Part shown: positions 46,060 to 57,486 of the stretch, piece by piece | Numbering within the stretch: the first letter of the stretch is position 1 | Layout of the letters: each line of letters starts with the position of its first letter | Assembly (NCBI GenBank): GCA_024138025.1 | Contig: JAMXBD010001380.1 | Coordinates: 1-64,000, forward strand | DNA length: 64,000 bases | Direction: 5' to 3' | Origin: Combretum micranthum | Taxonomy: Eukaryota; Streptophyta; Magnoliopsida; Myrtales; Combretaceae | The notes under the pieces: generated by a model | What the model saw: only the letters and a program-made list of their open reading frames with translations | What the model was told of the DNA's origin: nothing | Database searches by the model: none | Position numbers and translations under genes: made by a program

Positions 46060-46140
46060 TTGTAGCTAATGGTATTATCTTTAGTCTCTTAACTGAGATG
46101 AATTAGGTTCGAATCATCTCTTTTAGGCAAAAGAAAAGTA
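46060..46140 (+). repeat. SINE-like tRNA-related fragment
   Basis: ggttcgaatc (46106-46115) is a Pol III B box preceded by cttaactgagatgaatta and by gtagctaatggtattatc, which could be a diverged A box about 35 nt upstream. No clear A tail or target duplication. Confidence 0.35.
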
Positions 46141-46599
46141 AAATTCAAATTCGTCTCAACACTTTATAGGATTTCTCAAAACACAATAAAAGACCTACAG
46201 GATTTTTTTTCACTAATGAACTGCTTTGATTGCAATTTTGCATAGCTTGCCTTAACCAGATTAGTTCTTTCTTTCCCTTTTTTTTCCTCTTTAAAGAAAT
46301 AATCAAACATATTATCAGTTCCATGACATTAATAATGGGGCATGTCTGTGTGTGTCTAATGAGGTCATCTGGTTTATCACATTATGTATAAAATAACATA
46401 AATTCTTGAAATTAATGATGAGATTTTGTGCTGTAGAAAAATGAAGACAAGTAAGTATGAGTGAAACAAAGAATAATATAGTCTATAGTGATATACTATA
46501 TTATTATTTAAATTTTTTATTATATTTCGTTGCTCAATTGACTTTTCCTTTCAAGTCATATTTAAAAGCTGTAACCGACCAGAAATCCTTTAAGGTTTG

Positions 46600-46875
46600 T
46601 AATGTAATTGTTATTACTTAGAAATGGAATAGAGTTATAATAAGATTTTTATTTATTGATTTTATTATAATGAGAGTATTTAAAAAAATCAATTATAGTA
46701 TTGAATTATCATTTATAGGTTTATATAATGACTATTCATAGCCTTAGGTAATAGATGATTATTATAGCATTCCTTATGGAAGTATTATTAGTGGTAAGCC
46801 AACACTAGTCTTTCATAAAAAAATAAGATCGTAATATAATATCTATTATGGTGAAATGAATGAGCCATAATACTA
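46600..46875. mobile_element. hAT-like MITE candidate
   Basis: The left part gtaatgtaattgttattac and the right part ending ggtgaaatgaatgagccata resemble the termini of the elements at 13.1 kb and 45.6 kb (…aagtgaacgagccgtta). The interior is AT-rich and non-coding. Boundaries are approximate. Confidence 0.35.
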
Positions 46876-47144
46876 TAAACAAGTGTTGTAGTATATACTG
46901 CCAGTTGAAGCTGGAGCTTGACTTAAAATTATCGAAGTTTAGAATTTTGAGCTTGAGTTTCACTTGAATTGACACTTAAACAACTCAATTAAAGCTATTA
47001 ATGATATTTTTCTTTTTAATAATAACAATAATTAAGTCTATAGATTTTAGGTACTTTTAATACCAAAATCTAGTTTAATTAGGCTAGGCAGTTAATTGTG
47101 TCAAATATTTTAAAACTCGAATTTGACTTGATTGACTATTTAGA

Positions 47145-47865
47145 CCGTTCAATCTCTACTTTACACATTTTTGCAATTATACATATCAAGTTTTAGATTG
47201 TCAAATTATACACCCTATTAGATGTTTAGTCTGTCATTGTTTCACACTTCATTTCTTTTTTTCAATAGTAGTTATCTCTATCATCAAGAAAAGTGAATCA
47301 CAATGTGACATGTGTAATTTTTTATTATATATTAATGCAATAAACTATCTAATCATCTTGCCATATAATAAATATATTCCACCTTAGCAATTCAAACTAA
47401 AAAAAAAAAAAAAATAGAATTAGCAATATAATCCATTTGCGAGTTTTAAGTTGGAACATCTATCCTCATGTAAAGCAATACTGAGGGTGCCAATGATATA
47501 AGGAAGAAATGCTTTCGTGTGCGATAGCATCTATATTTTTATTTTTCTATATTTTTATCTTCTATTATTATTTTTTAAATTCTAATTTGTAGGCATAGGT
47601 GTTTTAGACAATAAAACTAGTATCTTTCGACTGCTTAAAGTTTGATAGCATAAAACTAAATGAAAGAAAATTACTTACAGTTCAATTGTCTCATTCTTCT
47701 CTTGTTTTAATATATGTATTTTTTATTTCGTTTTTTTAGTTTGTATTACTGAGGTGGGATATTTTTAGTAGTTGATAAGGTGCATAATTAGACAATTTAA
47801 AACTTGAGATGTATAATTGCAAAAATGTATAAAGTTGATTTTGTAAAGCACGACATTGTCCCTAG
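47145..47865. mobile_element. MITE-like element with about 55-bp inverted termini
   Basis: The left arm (acacatttttgcaattatac, then atcaagttttagattgtc) pairs with the reverse complement of the right arm (atacatttttgcaattatac, atctcaagttttaaattgtc). The arms enclose about 600 bp of AT-rich, non-coding DNA. Exact ends and target duplication are not resolved. Confidence 0.6.
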
Positions 47866-48439
47866 ATTCAACTATCTTGCGTTAAATTTGAAAAATATCA
47901 ATTCGATTTTGAACTATTTATGAATAATTTGACTAAAGCTAAAAGTGAAGCAATCACTCATCATCATTCTTTTTTTTCTTTTTCTTTTTCTTTTTTTATC
48001 TTTTTGTATTTGCTTCCACATTTCCTTTACCTTACAATTTCGTGCTAACATTCAGCATTAAGGATGTAGAAGCATTTTCAAAAGATAAAGCGAAGAACTA
48101 CCATTATAGACATTTTTTCTCTTGAGCCATGTTTATGATAGTGCGACTCCAATCTGCATTAGCGCTCCATAATAATCATCCACCTTTAACTGAGGCCAAA
48201 AAAAGACATAAAGCAGAGACCTCATCAGATCATCAACCCCTTGAAGATCCATGAAAAAGGCAGGATCAACCCCTAATATTAGAATGGTTTCCCCATGGAA
48301 AGAACTTTGTCCAAGCACTGGGTCCTCAACATAAGAAATCATATGAAAATAATGAAAATAAAATAATTCTCTTACAGGGAGATCCTTAGAAAAGCTACAA
48401 TTCCAAAGGCTTACGAAGACAATTTCTTTGCAAATGAAA

Positions 48440-49135
48440 CCATGGAAATGGATGGATCAGAGAATCAACGGAATGCTCACAACTTGGAAGAAGGATAGAA
48501 AGGTGACATGCAGCATAGTGATCCAATGGTTCGACTTGTTTCTTTCACAAAAGAGGAAAAAAATTAAGCCATATAGAAATTGGAATAGAGCAATCATTGT
48601 CAAAGTATATGGCGAGTCAATGGGCAACAAATACTTATATAGCAAATTGAAAAACCTATGGAAATTTGCGCCTGATTCTACCATGGCTGACAATGGTAAT
48701 GGTTTTTACACCATAAACTTCACTAGTGTAGGACAAATTAAGCAAGTTATCAGAAAGGGTCCAGGGCTTGTCAATGGAAGATTTCTCACCGTCGGGAAAT
48801 GGGAGCCAAATTTTAAAGCTTCAAAAGCTCAATTCGATTCGGTTGCAGTATGGATCCGAATCATAGAGCTCCCCTAGAATATTATGATTTAGATGCTCTG
48901 ATAAAAATCGGATCAACTATAGGTCCAGTTTTAAGGATCGATACATTCACATATACCATAGAAAGGGCTAGATTTGCTAAACTTTAGTGTCCCTCTAGTC
49001 CATACAATCCAAATAAATGGTTCTGATCATCCAATTCGGCATGAAGGCATTGCCAAGCTTTACATTTCGTGTGGATGCATCGGACATGTTGCTAGCCAGT
49101 GTCCAACAAGAGCAGCTAACAGTTAACAGGGAAGG
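48440..49135 (+). pseudogene. LINE ORF1: DUF4283 nucleic-acid-binding protein remnant
   Basis: Reads LSFTKEEKK-like sequence in a neighbouring frame, then RNWNRAIIVKVYGESMGNKY, LKNLWKFAPDS, GFYTINFTSVGQIKQVI and FLTVGKWEPNFKASKAQFDS, the DUF4283 core of plant LINE ORF1. The frame stops at 48877 and similarity continues in other frames (VAVWIRI, then IRHEGIAKLYIS). A CCHC knuckle, CGCIGHVASQC, is at about 49070-49102. At least three frame changes. ORF1 coats LINE RNA; this copy is dead. Confidence 0.8.
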
Positions 49136-50459
49136 AAGGAAGATGAGGAAAAGAATAGTAGTTACCAAGGCATAGCTAATAGTCCACAGGAAAGAAAAGA
49201 AAGTGGATTACAAAGAAATGACAGATACCAAGGAATTAAATCAGGTGGTGAAAGGCGGACAAATACTGGATGATAAACAGTAAAATAACAAATACGGAGG
49301 CCAAGGAAGTTTTAGAAAATCTTAATAATCAAGAAGATCAGATACAAGCTTTTCATGGTCCTTGGATTATTGTAGAAAGAAAACATGAATAGAAACGAAT
49401 CAAGTAGAAGCATGTTGAGAAGATCAGTTAATGAGAAATTACGAAGTTATGAACAATAAGCTAATCCTCGTCATGACAATATCAGGAAATTAGAGGAGAA
49501 TCCGTGGGTGATTAAAAATGGTTCTTCATCCAGTAAGAGGAAGGGTACTGGAAAACTAAATTACCAAGATAGACTGGCGACCGACAAATCAATCACTAGT
49601 AAATCTAATAAAGAGCAAGATAAATCGAATCATGGAGCATTTAACACTAAAGAAAGAAATCAATACAGGGAGAAGGAAGACTCTAGAGGATTAAAGGAAT
49701 TAAAAGAGCAACTAAGTTTAGTAGAAAATTGTCATTCATCAATACTGCAGAACATGAGTGTAAAAAAATACGATGAAGGAGAGGCTTCACAAATGCAAAC
49801 ACTAACTTTTAATTCACAACCAGTACAAAGAGTGACTAGGATTAAGAAGATAGCTAGACATGCAGCCAGCGGATAGAAAAGTGCACCTGATCTTCAAGAT
49901 CTGAATATGTCACTCAAACTCCAATCTGCGATTACCTAGCAAGGAATTATGAATATTCTACATTCCAACTTAACACAATTGGACAAGAGTCATAGCGCAT
50001 CTCTATTGGACCCAATTGCTAGAAGACGATTTCATGCCACAAATTCAAGTGCCAACCATCCAGCTGGCCTAAACAGAGATTCAGGGGCAAATAATCGAGG
50101 CACTAATGGACACAAGAATGGAGATTACAAAGGAGTTCAACTTAATCATTCCCATGACTTTGCAAAATGTCTTCCTGAGGAGCAACAACTTGATGGAGGC
50201 TTGGGAACTAACAACCAAACTGATAGCCGAAACCATCATGCAGTAGCCACAAATGATGGTGCCTCCTCCGTCTCATCCAGAAACATATCCACTAAGGAAG
50301 ATCAAGTCCCTAGCTTTGTTCATTCATAACAGGGATGAGACTATGGCAGCTATGGTGTCAAACAAGACTCCTTGTCAACTCGTTGTTGAAGTGAAGTGTG
50401 TAGCAAATGGTACAAACACACTGGGATATAGACCGATCACTATTAGAAATGAATCAATT

Positions 50460-53400
50460 CCAATATGCTAAGCCTACAAAAATTCTGGCTTGGAATGTAA
50501 AGAGAGCAAATAGTACTGCACGCATGAATGAGATCAAAGAGATGGTCAACTTACATATGCCTAGCATGCTCATCTTGCTGGAAACCAGAATGGATACTCT
50601 TGCAGGCCATTCTCTATATAACTCCTAGTGGAAGCTGATGGCCAACATGGAGGCTTGATGATGATGAGGAATGCTAATGCAATAGATGTTACTTTCATCA
50701 GATAAGGGGTTCAAGGGATACGCGTAATGGTCCAGTTGAGAAATTCTAATTCTTCTTGGTTTCTTTCTGGTATATATGTCAATCCTGATCTATCTAGAAG
50801 ATTAGAACTATGGGAATCACTTAGAGAACAAGCTAAATTAGCTGGTGATAGACCATGGTGTGTCATGGGAGACTAATAAAATTACAAAAAGTAATGAGAA
50901 ATGGGGAGGAAAATGTATCAATAAATGGAGAGTAGAACTTTTCAATAACTATTTTAAAGGATTGTGGATTGATTGATCTTGGTTTTGTAGGTTCAAGATA
51001 CACTTGGACAAATAGGAGATGTCTTAAAAATCTTGTACAAACAAGGATTGATAGAGTAGAATGTAATGTTGAATGGCAAAAGCTTTTCCCAGACACCACC
51101 ATTTTCCACCTAAATAGAGGTTCCTCAGACTATAACCCCCTGCTCCTTAAAACGCATGTTGAACCACCAACCTTCATAAATAAAACACCTTTTAGATATC
51201 AAGCTATGTGGGAATTGCACCCTACTTTTGTGGACTTGGTCCAACAAATATGGGAGAAATAGCATAAAAATTACATAGAAAATGAAAAAGCCTTTCAAGA
51301 AGCTGCCTCTAAGTGGAATAAGGAGATTTTTAAGAATGTAAATTCAGAGAAAAGAAGGATATGCTCCAAAATAAAGTCCATAGAAGTTCAAATGAGTTAT
51401 AACCCTACTGCACAACTTATAGAAATTGAAAGAGAGTTAAGTAGAGAATGGCTGAACCTATTAAACAGCAAAGAAATTCTTTGGAAAATGAAATCTCAGA
51501 TTAGATGGATTAATGATGGAGAAAGGAATACAAAATATTATCATTCTGTGGTTATGAAGAGAAGAAAGAAGAACAAAATCATAAAATTGAAGAGTGTTAT
51601 TGGGGAGTGGATAACTGATCCTATCAAAATTGGAGAACATGTCCTTAACTATTTCACTAACATCTTTTCAACTAGTGAGGAGAAATGTCAGATGGGGAAC
51701 TTCCAACCTGAGAGCTTTAAAGGTGGATTAATTGTAAATGAAATCCAAGACATAATCGAACCAGTCCCAAATGAAAAAAATCTTCTCATGTCTGCATAGT
51801 CTTGGCTCATGGAAAACACTTGGCAAGGATGTATTGCATGCTCATTTCTTCAAGTGCCATTGGAAAGGTGTTGGTCCAAAGGTCATAAAGCTCATTAAAA
51901 AGGTGTTTGAAACCAATCACATTCCGAAAGAGATAACTATACCCTTTTGGTTCTTATGGTACAAATGAAATAAATAAATTTAGACCAATATCCTTATGTT
52001 CCACAATCTACAAGCTAATTGCAAAATACTTGCTCAAAGAATCAAACTTTTCTTGGATCACATTATTAATCCATGTCAATCAAGTTTTATCCCAAATAGG
52101 AAGGGAGTTGAAAATATCATGATTTTGAACGAATTAATTCACACCAGTAGGAAACTCAAGGGCAATAAAGGCTGGATCTTTGTAAAGATTGATCTTGAGA
52201 AAGCTTATGATACCATTGATTGGGATTTCATCAGAAATACATTGGAACATTTTAACTTGCCCAAACAATTAGTGTCCCTTTTGATATCTTGTGTTTCCAC
52301 ACCACCCACACTAATACTTCTTAATGGAACCCCTTCTGACTTGATTCACCCCTCAAGAGGGCTAAGACAAGGTGATCCCTTAGCACCTTATTTATTCATC
52401 TTAGGGATGGAAATACTTAGTAGACTCATTGAGAAGAAGGTTAGATTGAGAGAATGGGATCTAATTAGGATTAGAGGACCCAGATGTCAATTCTCTCATC
52501 TTCTTTTTGCTGATGATGTTATCCTAATGGCTCGAGCAAATAAGAAATCAATGAGTACAGTGAAATCAGTAATGGAAACATTCCAACAATGCTCAAGATT
52601 GAAGTTGAATCCAATAAAAACAAGAGTGGTGTTCTCTAAGAATGTTAAAGGAAAAGCAATAGAGGACCTTCAATCAATATGGAGGTTACACAAAGACGAC
52701 TGTATGGGCAAATATCCAGGAGCCCCTATCAAATATGGTGGAAAACCTAAGGTTGCTGACTTTAATGAGATAATAAGAAAAATATATGATAAAGCAGCCA
52801 CTTGGAAAGGAAGGTTAATCAGCCAAGCAGGTAGATTAGTTCTAGCTAAATCAGTATTATAATCCATTCCAAGTTACGTTATGCAATTCTACTCTCTACC
52901 TGTTAAAGTAATTCGAACCATTGACCAGATTACAAGGAGATTCATCTGAGTGGAAGAGGAAGACAAGAGGTGAATCCATCGAACAAGCTGAGACGATATC
53001 ATCAAGTCTAAAGATTTGGGAGGGTTAGAATTGGATAACCTAATTGTTAGGAATCAAGCTTGGCAATTGAAAAGGCTTTGGGACTTTGAGAATAGTACTC
53101 TCTGGGGGAACTTGATCAAAGCTAAATATAGGAAAAGAATGTGCTCAAGCTTCTGGTATTATACTACTTGTGACTCTGATTTTTGGAAAGAGCTCGTTAA
53201 GAGCAAGGAGCTTTGCATAAGGTGGAAAAACAGTAACATGATTAGCATTTACACAGGGACAAGCACATGGGAGTGATGATCATATAGAGAAGGTTCAGTT
53301 AGCTACCAGTTACAAAAATCTAGAAATAGAAAAAGATCTGTATTCCTTAAATTTGGAATGGATATGGAAAAGCCCCCATGCCCCCAAACCTAAACTCCTT

Positions 53401-53690
53401 CTACGGGAAATATTTGTAGATGGACTACCAACTGCCAATAAATTGAAAAACCTCTTTGAGAATAAGGAAATGAACTGCCCAAGATGTCATGAGCAGGAGG
53501 AAGACCTGAACCATGTCTTTAGGAGGTGTAAGAGTACCCAACTACTGTGGGAAAGTATATGGCCAACTGAAAAACTGAATAATAGCACTCTGGACTTGTT
53601 TAGTTGGATCAGAGAACACTGTATGATAAAGAGATCCGAATTTCATGCAAAAAACAGTCCCATGGGGGATCACATTTACCTTTGATCTCA
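50460..53690 (+). pseudogene. LINE ORF2: endonuclease-reverse transcriptase remnant
   Basis: Apurinic-type endonuclease pieces: PTKILAWNVKRANS and LLETRMDTL (50470-50600), GFVGSRYTWTNRR (about 50978-51020) and the end motif SDYNPLLL (about 51126-51150), where the usual catalytic His of SDH is Tyr. The reverse transcriptase (51990-52862) has KILAQRIKLFLDHII, NPCQSSFIPNRKGVENIM, WIFVKIDLEKAYDTIDWDFI, GLRQGDPLAPYLFILGME and the catalytic FADD (52506-52517). A stop follows SVL at 52860. The C-terminal zf-RVT domain (FKW/EWIWKSPHAPKPKLLL, then CPRCHEQEEDLNHVF with HC-type ligands) is at 53353-53620. RT is the longest open piece (288 codons). Many stops elsewhere. Confidence 0.88.
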
Positions 53691-53788
53691 TGCAAATTTA
53701 GGAAACCAGAAATGGTGCATTATTCAAAAGGCAGACCAACAATAACACCTGTCAATTGATTAAAATTCGTTCGGAGGAGTTTTGGTAC

Positions 53789-54439
53789 TGTGTGGGTATG
53801 AATCCGGATACAACGATCACGTGCGTGTCGCGTGACTATCGCGCTACGCATGACCTAGGGAAACAACACGTGATAGGATGATCAAGAGAGTATCGTGTAG
53901 GGAGGAGGAGTAGGCAATCTCAATAGGCTCTAACACACGTGTGACAGGCGAGGGAGCTATTGAGCATCAACCTCGCTAAGTACCACGAATATCGTGTGCG
54001 TTCTTGAGTGAGTCAAGTAATCGATTCACAAAAATGGAAATCTGGCAGCACAACGGTGTTTGTCCAAGATTTCACCTTGTCCAAATGAGGTAAGGACTAA
54101 AATATTTATAGAGAATTTGGCCGTCGATGTCGTCCGTCAGATGAGATCGATGACCAATGGCCAGGATGAGTCTCCTCATTATGGCTATGAATATGGGCTC
54201 CCTTATGGACCCAGGCCCATAAGGCCTTCATTGTAATATATGTAAGCCAATTTGAGAAAGGTTAGAATTGGGCAGGCCAATTCCAACGGACCCTACTCCA
54301 AGTCTTCCATGCCAATTCTCCCATGATCATCCCAATTGGTTGGGTCTAACTCTCCAAGCCCTGTCACTTTAACCCAGAGAGTTAAATCCAAATAATAAAT
54401 CAGGCTTAAAGCCTTTATAATGAAATCCATACATCTACA
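53789..54439 (-). repeat. 3' LTR of Tat-2
   Basis: tgtgtgggtatg ... acatctaca, 651 bp, with a minus-strand TATA box at 54111-54103. It shares with the Tat-1 3' LTR the segment from gtgacaggcgaggg to cgaatatcgtgtgcg. It differs from both Tat-1 LTRs at tgagtcaagtaatcgattc (54008-54026). Confidence 0.93.
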
Positions 54440-54454
54440 TTTTGCCCCCCGACC
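54440..54454 (-). promoter_or_regulatory. Polypurine tract of Tat-2
   Basis: The minus strand reads ggtcggggggcaaaa next to the LTR, matching Tat-1 apart from two bases. The flanking region up to about 54580 (ccaaagtccttcaggtt, tcggagggatttgggcatta) is homologous to 14545-14670. Confidence 0.8.
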
Positions 54455-55019
54455 AAAGTCCTTCAGGTTATATCGGAGGGATTTGGGCATTAGTCGAGCC
54501 TTTCAAACGACAAATGCTCTACCCAGCACATGTGCGCTACAAATTAGTTACATTGCTACTTGGCGTATCAACTTTTGTGATACCATCTTGACCACGTCAG
54601 CCTCTTCAGGTTAAAAATCATATTGTCTCTTTGCCAAAGTTTTATTGGCATGCCTATCGTCAACCTTGGTGTTTGGCTGCAATATGTGATATTCTCTTCA
54701 TTTGTATGACTAGCCGTACGAATTCATAATTTTCACATCATTTTATTGTCTTCACATCCTTGTCGTTTACTTCTTATTTATTGTAAGTTTCATGTTTGTC
54801 GGATAAACACATACACATCTTCCTTTTACAAAACTTTTGTATGGATCGACTCAAATAAAAGGAACCAAGTTTAGCCCACACAATTCATTAATTTCAAGAC
54901 TATTTCAACTCATATATTCTGCAATCCATATTCTCATGTGCTCTTGCAGGCTAACATATTTATGATATGTTTTTGTACTGTCAGAGAGGTGTCGAAATTT
55001 AATTGGCCCTTGGTACAAA

Positions 55020-57108
55020 GGAGCAACTTTTTTCTGTTGCAGCATGAATCCTCTCTGTTTCATTTAACGCATGTCAATTTTTGTCTTTTTGAACATACAT
55101 GTACGTTTCTTTGCTACACAACCACAGCCAAAATTATCAAGAAACACAAGCAACGAAGCCAATTTTCTTCGAACAAAACCACTACTCTCTTCTTCGCGAC
55201 TCCACCTAAAGCCAACTCACTTCTCATCAACCACAAATCATCCCCTCAAACCACTGGATCAAGTAGTCATCGACCTAGAAGCTTCCATTGCTAATGGTAT
55301 CACCAACGATATCGAGACGTTTACTTCCCTACTCGACACTTATTATCACTTATGAGCCATTGACCATGGTATCCATGTCCACCGCTTAATATCTAGCAAC
55401 TTTATTCACAAAAATGTTGGGATTACGTAAAGTTATCGAGGCTTTACGCGTCCTGCGGGTTAAAAAAAAAAACTCACGAACTGTTCGATAAAAGGAATAA
55501 ATTTCTTGTTTTTTGGTAAGACTTCATTGGGAACCAACTCAAGCTCTACGCTCAAACCGTCCCTCCAACCACCGCCAAGAAGTTCCATGCCCAAATCCTC
55601 AAACTGGGTCTTCTCCATTATGGCCCTTTACCCAATTCCCTTCTAGACACATATGGAAAATGCAATCTACTCAAAACGCTCACCACAGTGTTGACGAAAT
55701 GCCCCAACGAGACCATGTCTCATGGGCCTCTATTCTTTCCGCCTACAATCAGTCCGACGTCCCTAACAAAGCTCTATCCATGTTCCCTGCTATGTATGCT
55801 GTGGATGATTTGCAACCCGATCACTTCGTCCTCGCCAGCCTTGTCAAGGCTTGTTCTGTCTTGGGTAATATTAGGATTGGCAAACAAGTCCATGCCCAAT
55901 TTATGCTGTCGGCTTACTGAGGATGATGTTGTGAAATCGTCTCTTGTTGATATGCATGCAAAATGTTAGTTTCCAGGTGATGCAAGGTTGGTATTTGATT
56001 CGATACTTGTGAAGAATTCTGTTTCTTGGACTGCTATGGTTTCAGGGTATGCAAGAAGCGGGACGAAATCGGAAGCAATGGAGATCTTTCGGGCTGCCTG
56101 TAAAGAACTTGTTTTGTTGGACTGCATTGATTTTTGGGTTGGTGCAGAATGGGATGACAATGATGGATTTGAGAGCTTTGTTGAAATGAGAAGAGATGGG
56201 ATTGATATTGTCGACCCTTTGGTGCTTTCGAGCATTGTGAATGGTTGTACTAATTTGGCTGTTGGAACTGGGCAGGTAGGTTCATGGCCTTGTTATAAGA
56301 CTTGGTTATGAATATTGCTTATTTATAAGTAATGCACTTGTGGACATGTACGCCAAATGTAGTGACATTGTTGCAGCCAAAGAGATATTTAGTAGGATGC
56401 ATCGTAGAGATGTCGTGTCGTGGACTTCAATGATAGTTGGTGCTGCACAGCATGGAAAAGCTGAGGAAGCTCTGTTGTTGTTTGATGATATGGTTGCAGG
56501 TGTGATAAGGCCAAATGAAGTAACTTTTGTTGGATTGATTTATGCTTGTAGCCATGTTGGATTGGTTGAGAAGGGCCGCAGTCTTTCAAAGCTATTGTCC
56601 AAGGATTATGGTATTCGCCCTTCGCTTCAGCACACACTTGCTTATTGGATCTGCTCAGTCGATCAGGGCATCTTGATGAGGCTGAGAATCTCATCAATGA
56701 GATGCCATTTCAGCTTGATGAACCAACATGGGCAGCTTTACTTAGTGCTTGTAAACAGAGAGGGAATAGAGAAGTAGGCATTCGGATTGCAGATAGCTGT
56801 TGGAGATAAAACCGGAAGATCCATCAACATACATTCTGTTGTCTAATGTTTCTGCAAGTGCTGGCATGTGGGATAATGTTGCAAAAGTGAGAAAGTTGAT
56901 GGCAGCTTTGGATGCGAGAAAGAAACCGGGCTACAGTTGCATTGACATTGGAAAAGAGAATCAAGTGTTTTACGCCGGTGAGAGACCGCATTCCATGAAA
57001 GATGAGATGGCTGGATTGCTTAAGGAATTAGAATCTGAGATGAGAAGACGGGGCTATGTTCCGGGTACCAGCTCAGTTTTACATGATATGGAGCAACAAG
57101 AGAAGTGA
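55020..57108 (+). pseudogene. PLS/E-type PPR pseudogene (nearly full length, many breaks)
   Basis: Intronless. The N-terminus has a Ser/Thr/Arg/Lys-rich stretch typical of organelle targeting (SSRLHLKPTHFSSTTNHPLK). PPR motifs follow in several frames: DEMPQRDHVSWASILSAYNQ, PDHFVLASLVKACSVLGN, VFDSILVKNSVSWTAMVSGY, NALVDMYAKCSDIVAAKEIF (start of ORF at 56340), RRDVVSWTSMIVGAAQHGKA, PNEVTFVGLIYACSHVGLVE, then the E region STYILLSNVSASAGMWDNVA and KKPGYSCIDIGKENQVF. Stops or frame changes occur near 55355, 55450-55510, 55690, 55920, 56311 and 56620-56780. It ends abruptly at HDMEQQEK (57108), before the DYW domain, exactly where the SRP72 fragment begins on the other strand. Members of this class direct C-to-U editing of organelle RNA. 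Confidence 0.88.
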
Positions 57109-57360
57109 AGAGATCTTCAAGGTTAGGAGGTGGTTGGGAGGAAGGTTTCGCCTTATCTTTAGGCTTGGGAGCCATGGATTTTCCCGTAAAATAGAAGAAA
57201 TGGAGAGGATTTGTGTGCAGCCAAACAGATGAGATGGTCCAGGTCCAGGTGTAATCGACGAGGGTAGATGAAAGAAGTGACAGTTTGGAATCTGAAATCC
57301 ACAGGTCTAGCTAGGGTTTTGGGTCACCAAGCCATTAAGGTCTGCGTCGGACTCGAACCT
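57098..57360 (-). pseudogene. SRP72 first-exon fragment
   Basis: On the minus strand an ATG at 57175-57173 opens MAPKPKDKAKPSSQPPPNLE followed by DLFTSL, which I recognise as the N-terminus of plant signal recognition particle subunit SRP72. The match ends there: the next residues come from the reversed PPR gene. Sequence above 57175 to about 57360 would then be the SRP72 5' UTR or promoter (ctagggttttggg at about 57311-57323). SRP72 binds SRP RNA with SRP68 for cotranslational targeting to the ER; only about 26 codons are here. The overlap region aagagaagtgaagag is shared by both readings, a possible microhomology junction. Confidence 0.6.
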
Positions 57361-57486
57361 TGCCCTATTAATATTGCCGGTTCTTTTCTTTTGCTTTGGA
57401 AATGTATATAGCAAATTTGATGTTAGACGAGAGTCGATGTGGTCTGTCTATTTCTGATGACTGCTAACTGATTATTTAACTCATGC

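Larger units (their letters stand above)
38791..48349. other. Long AT-rich intergenic region with repeats
   Basis: About 9.5 kb with no supported gene. Contents recognised: (ATT)n at 39126-39168, (AT)n at 43472-43496, a Mutator-like MITE with a nested element at about 45343-45961, a SINE-like fragment near 46060-46140, a hAT-like MITE near 46600-46875, and a long-inverted-repeat element at 47145-47865. Positions 41260-43060 look like one non-coding repeat unit (possibly an LTR: TATA-like cactataaac near 41600, and an end reading gcgggttgtgatgcc), but clean TG/CA ends and a target duplication were not found. The open frame at 42561-42749 (ends YGDDDINSRFDYPADS) is unrecognised. Confidence 0.5.
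48350..53788 (+). mobile_element. L1-type LINE, degenerate, 3' side cut by Tat-2
   Basis: Plus-strand non-LTR retrotransposon with ORF1 (DUF4283 and CCHC) and ORF2 (endonuclease, reverse transcriptase, zf-RVT) in standard order and many stops and frameshifts. The 5' end is not defined; coding similarity starts near 48510. The 3' end is interrupted at 53789 by the Tat-2 LTR, so any remaining LINE tail should lie beyond the right edge of the window on the far side of Tat-2. No A tail is seen before the junction. Confidence 0.85.
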
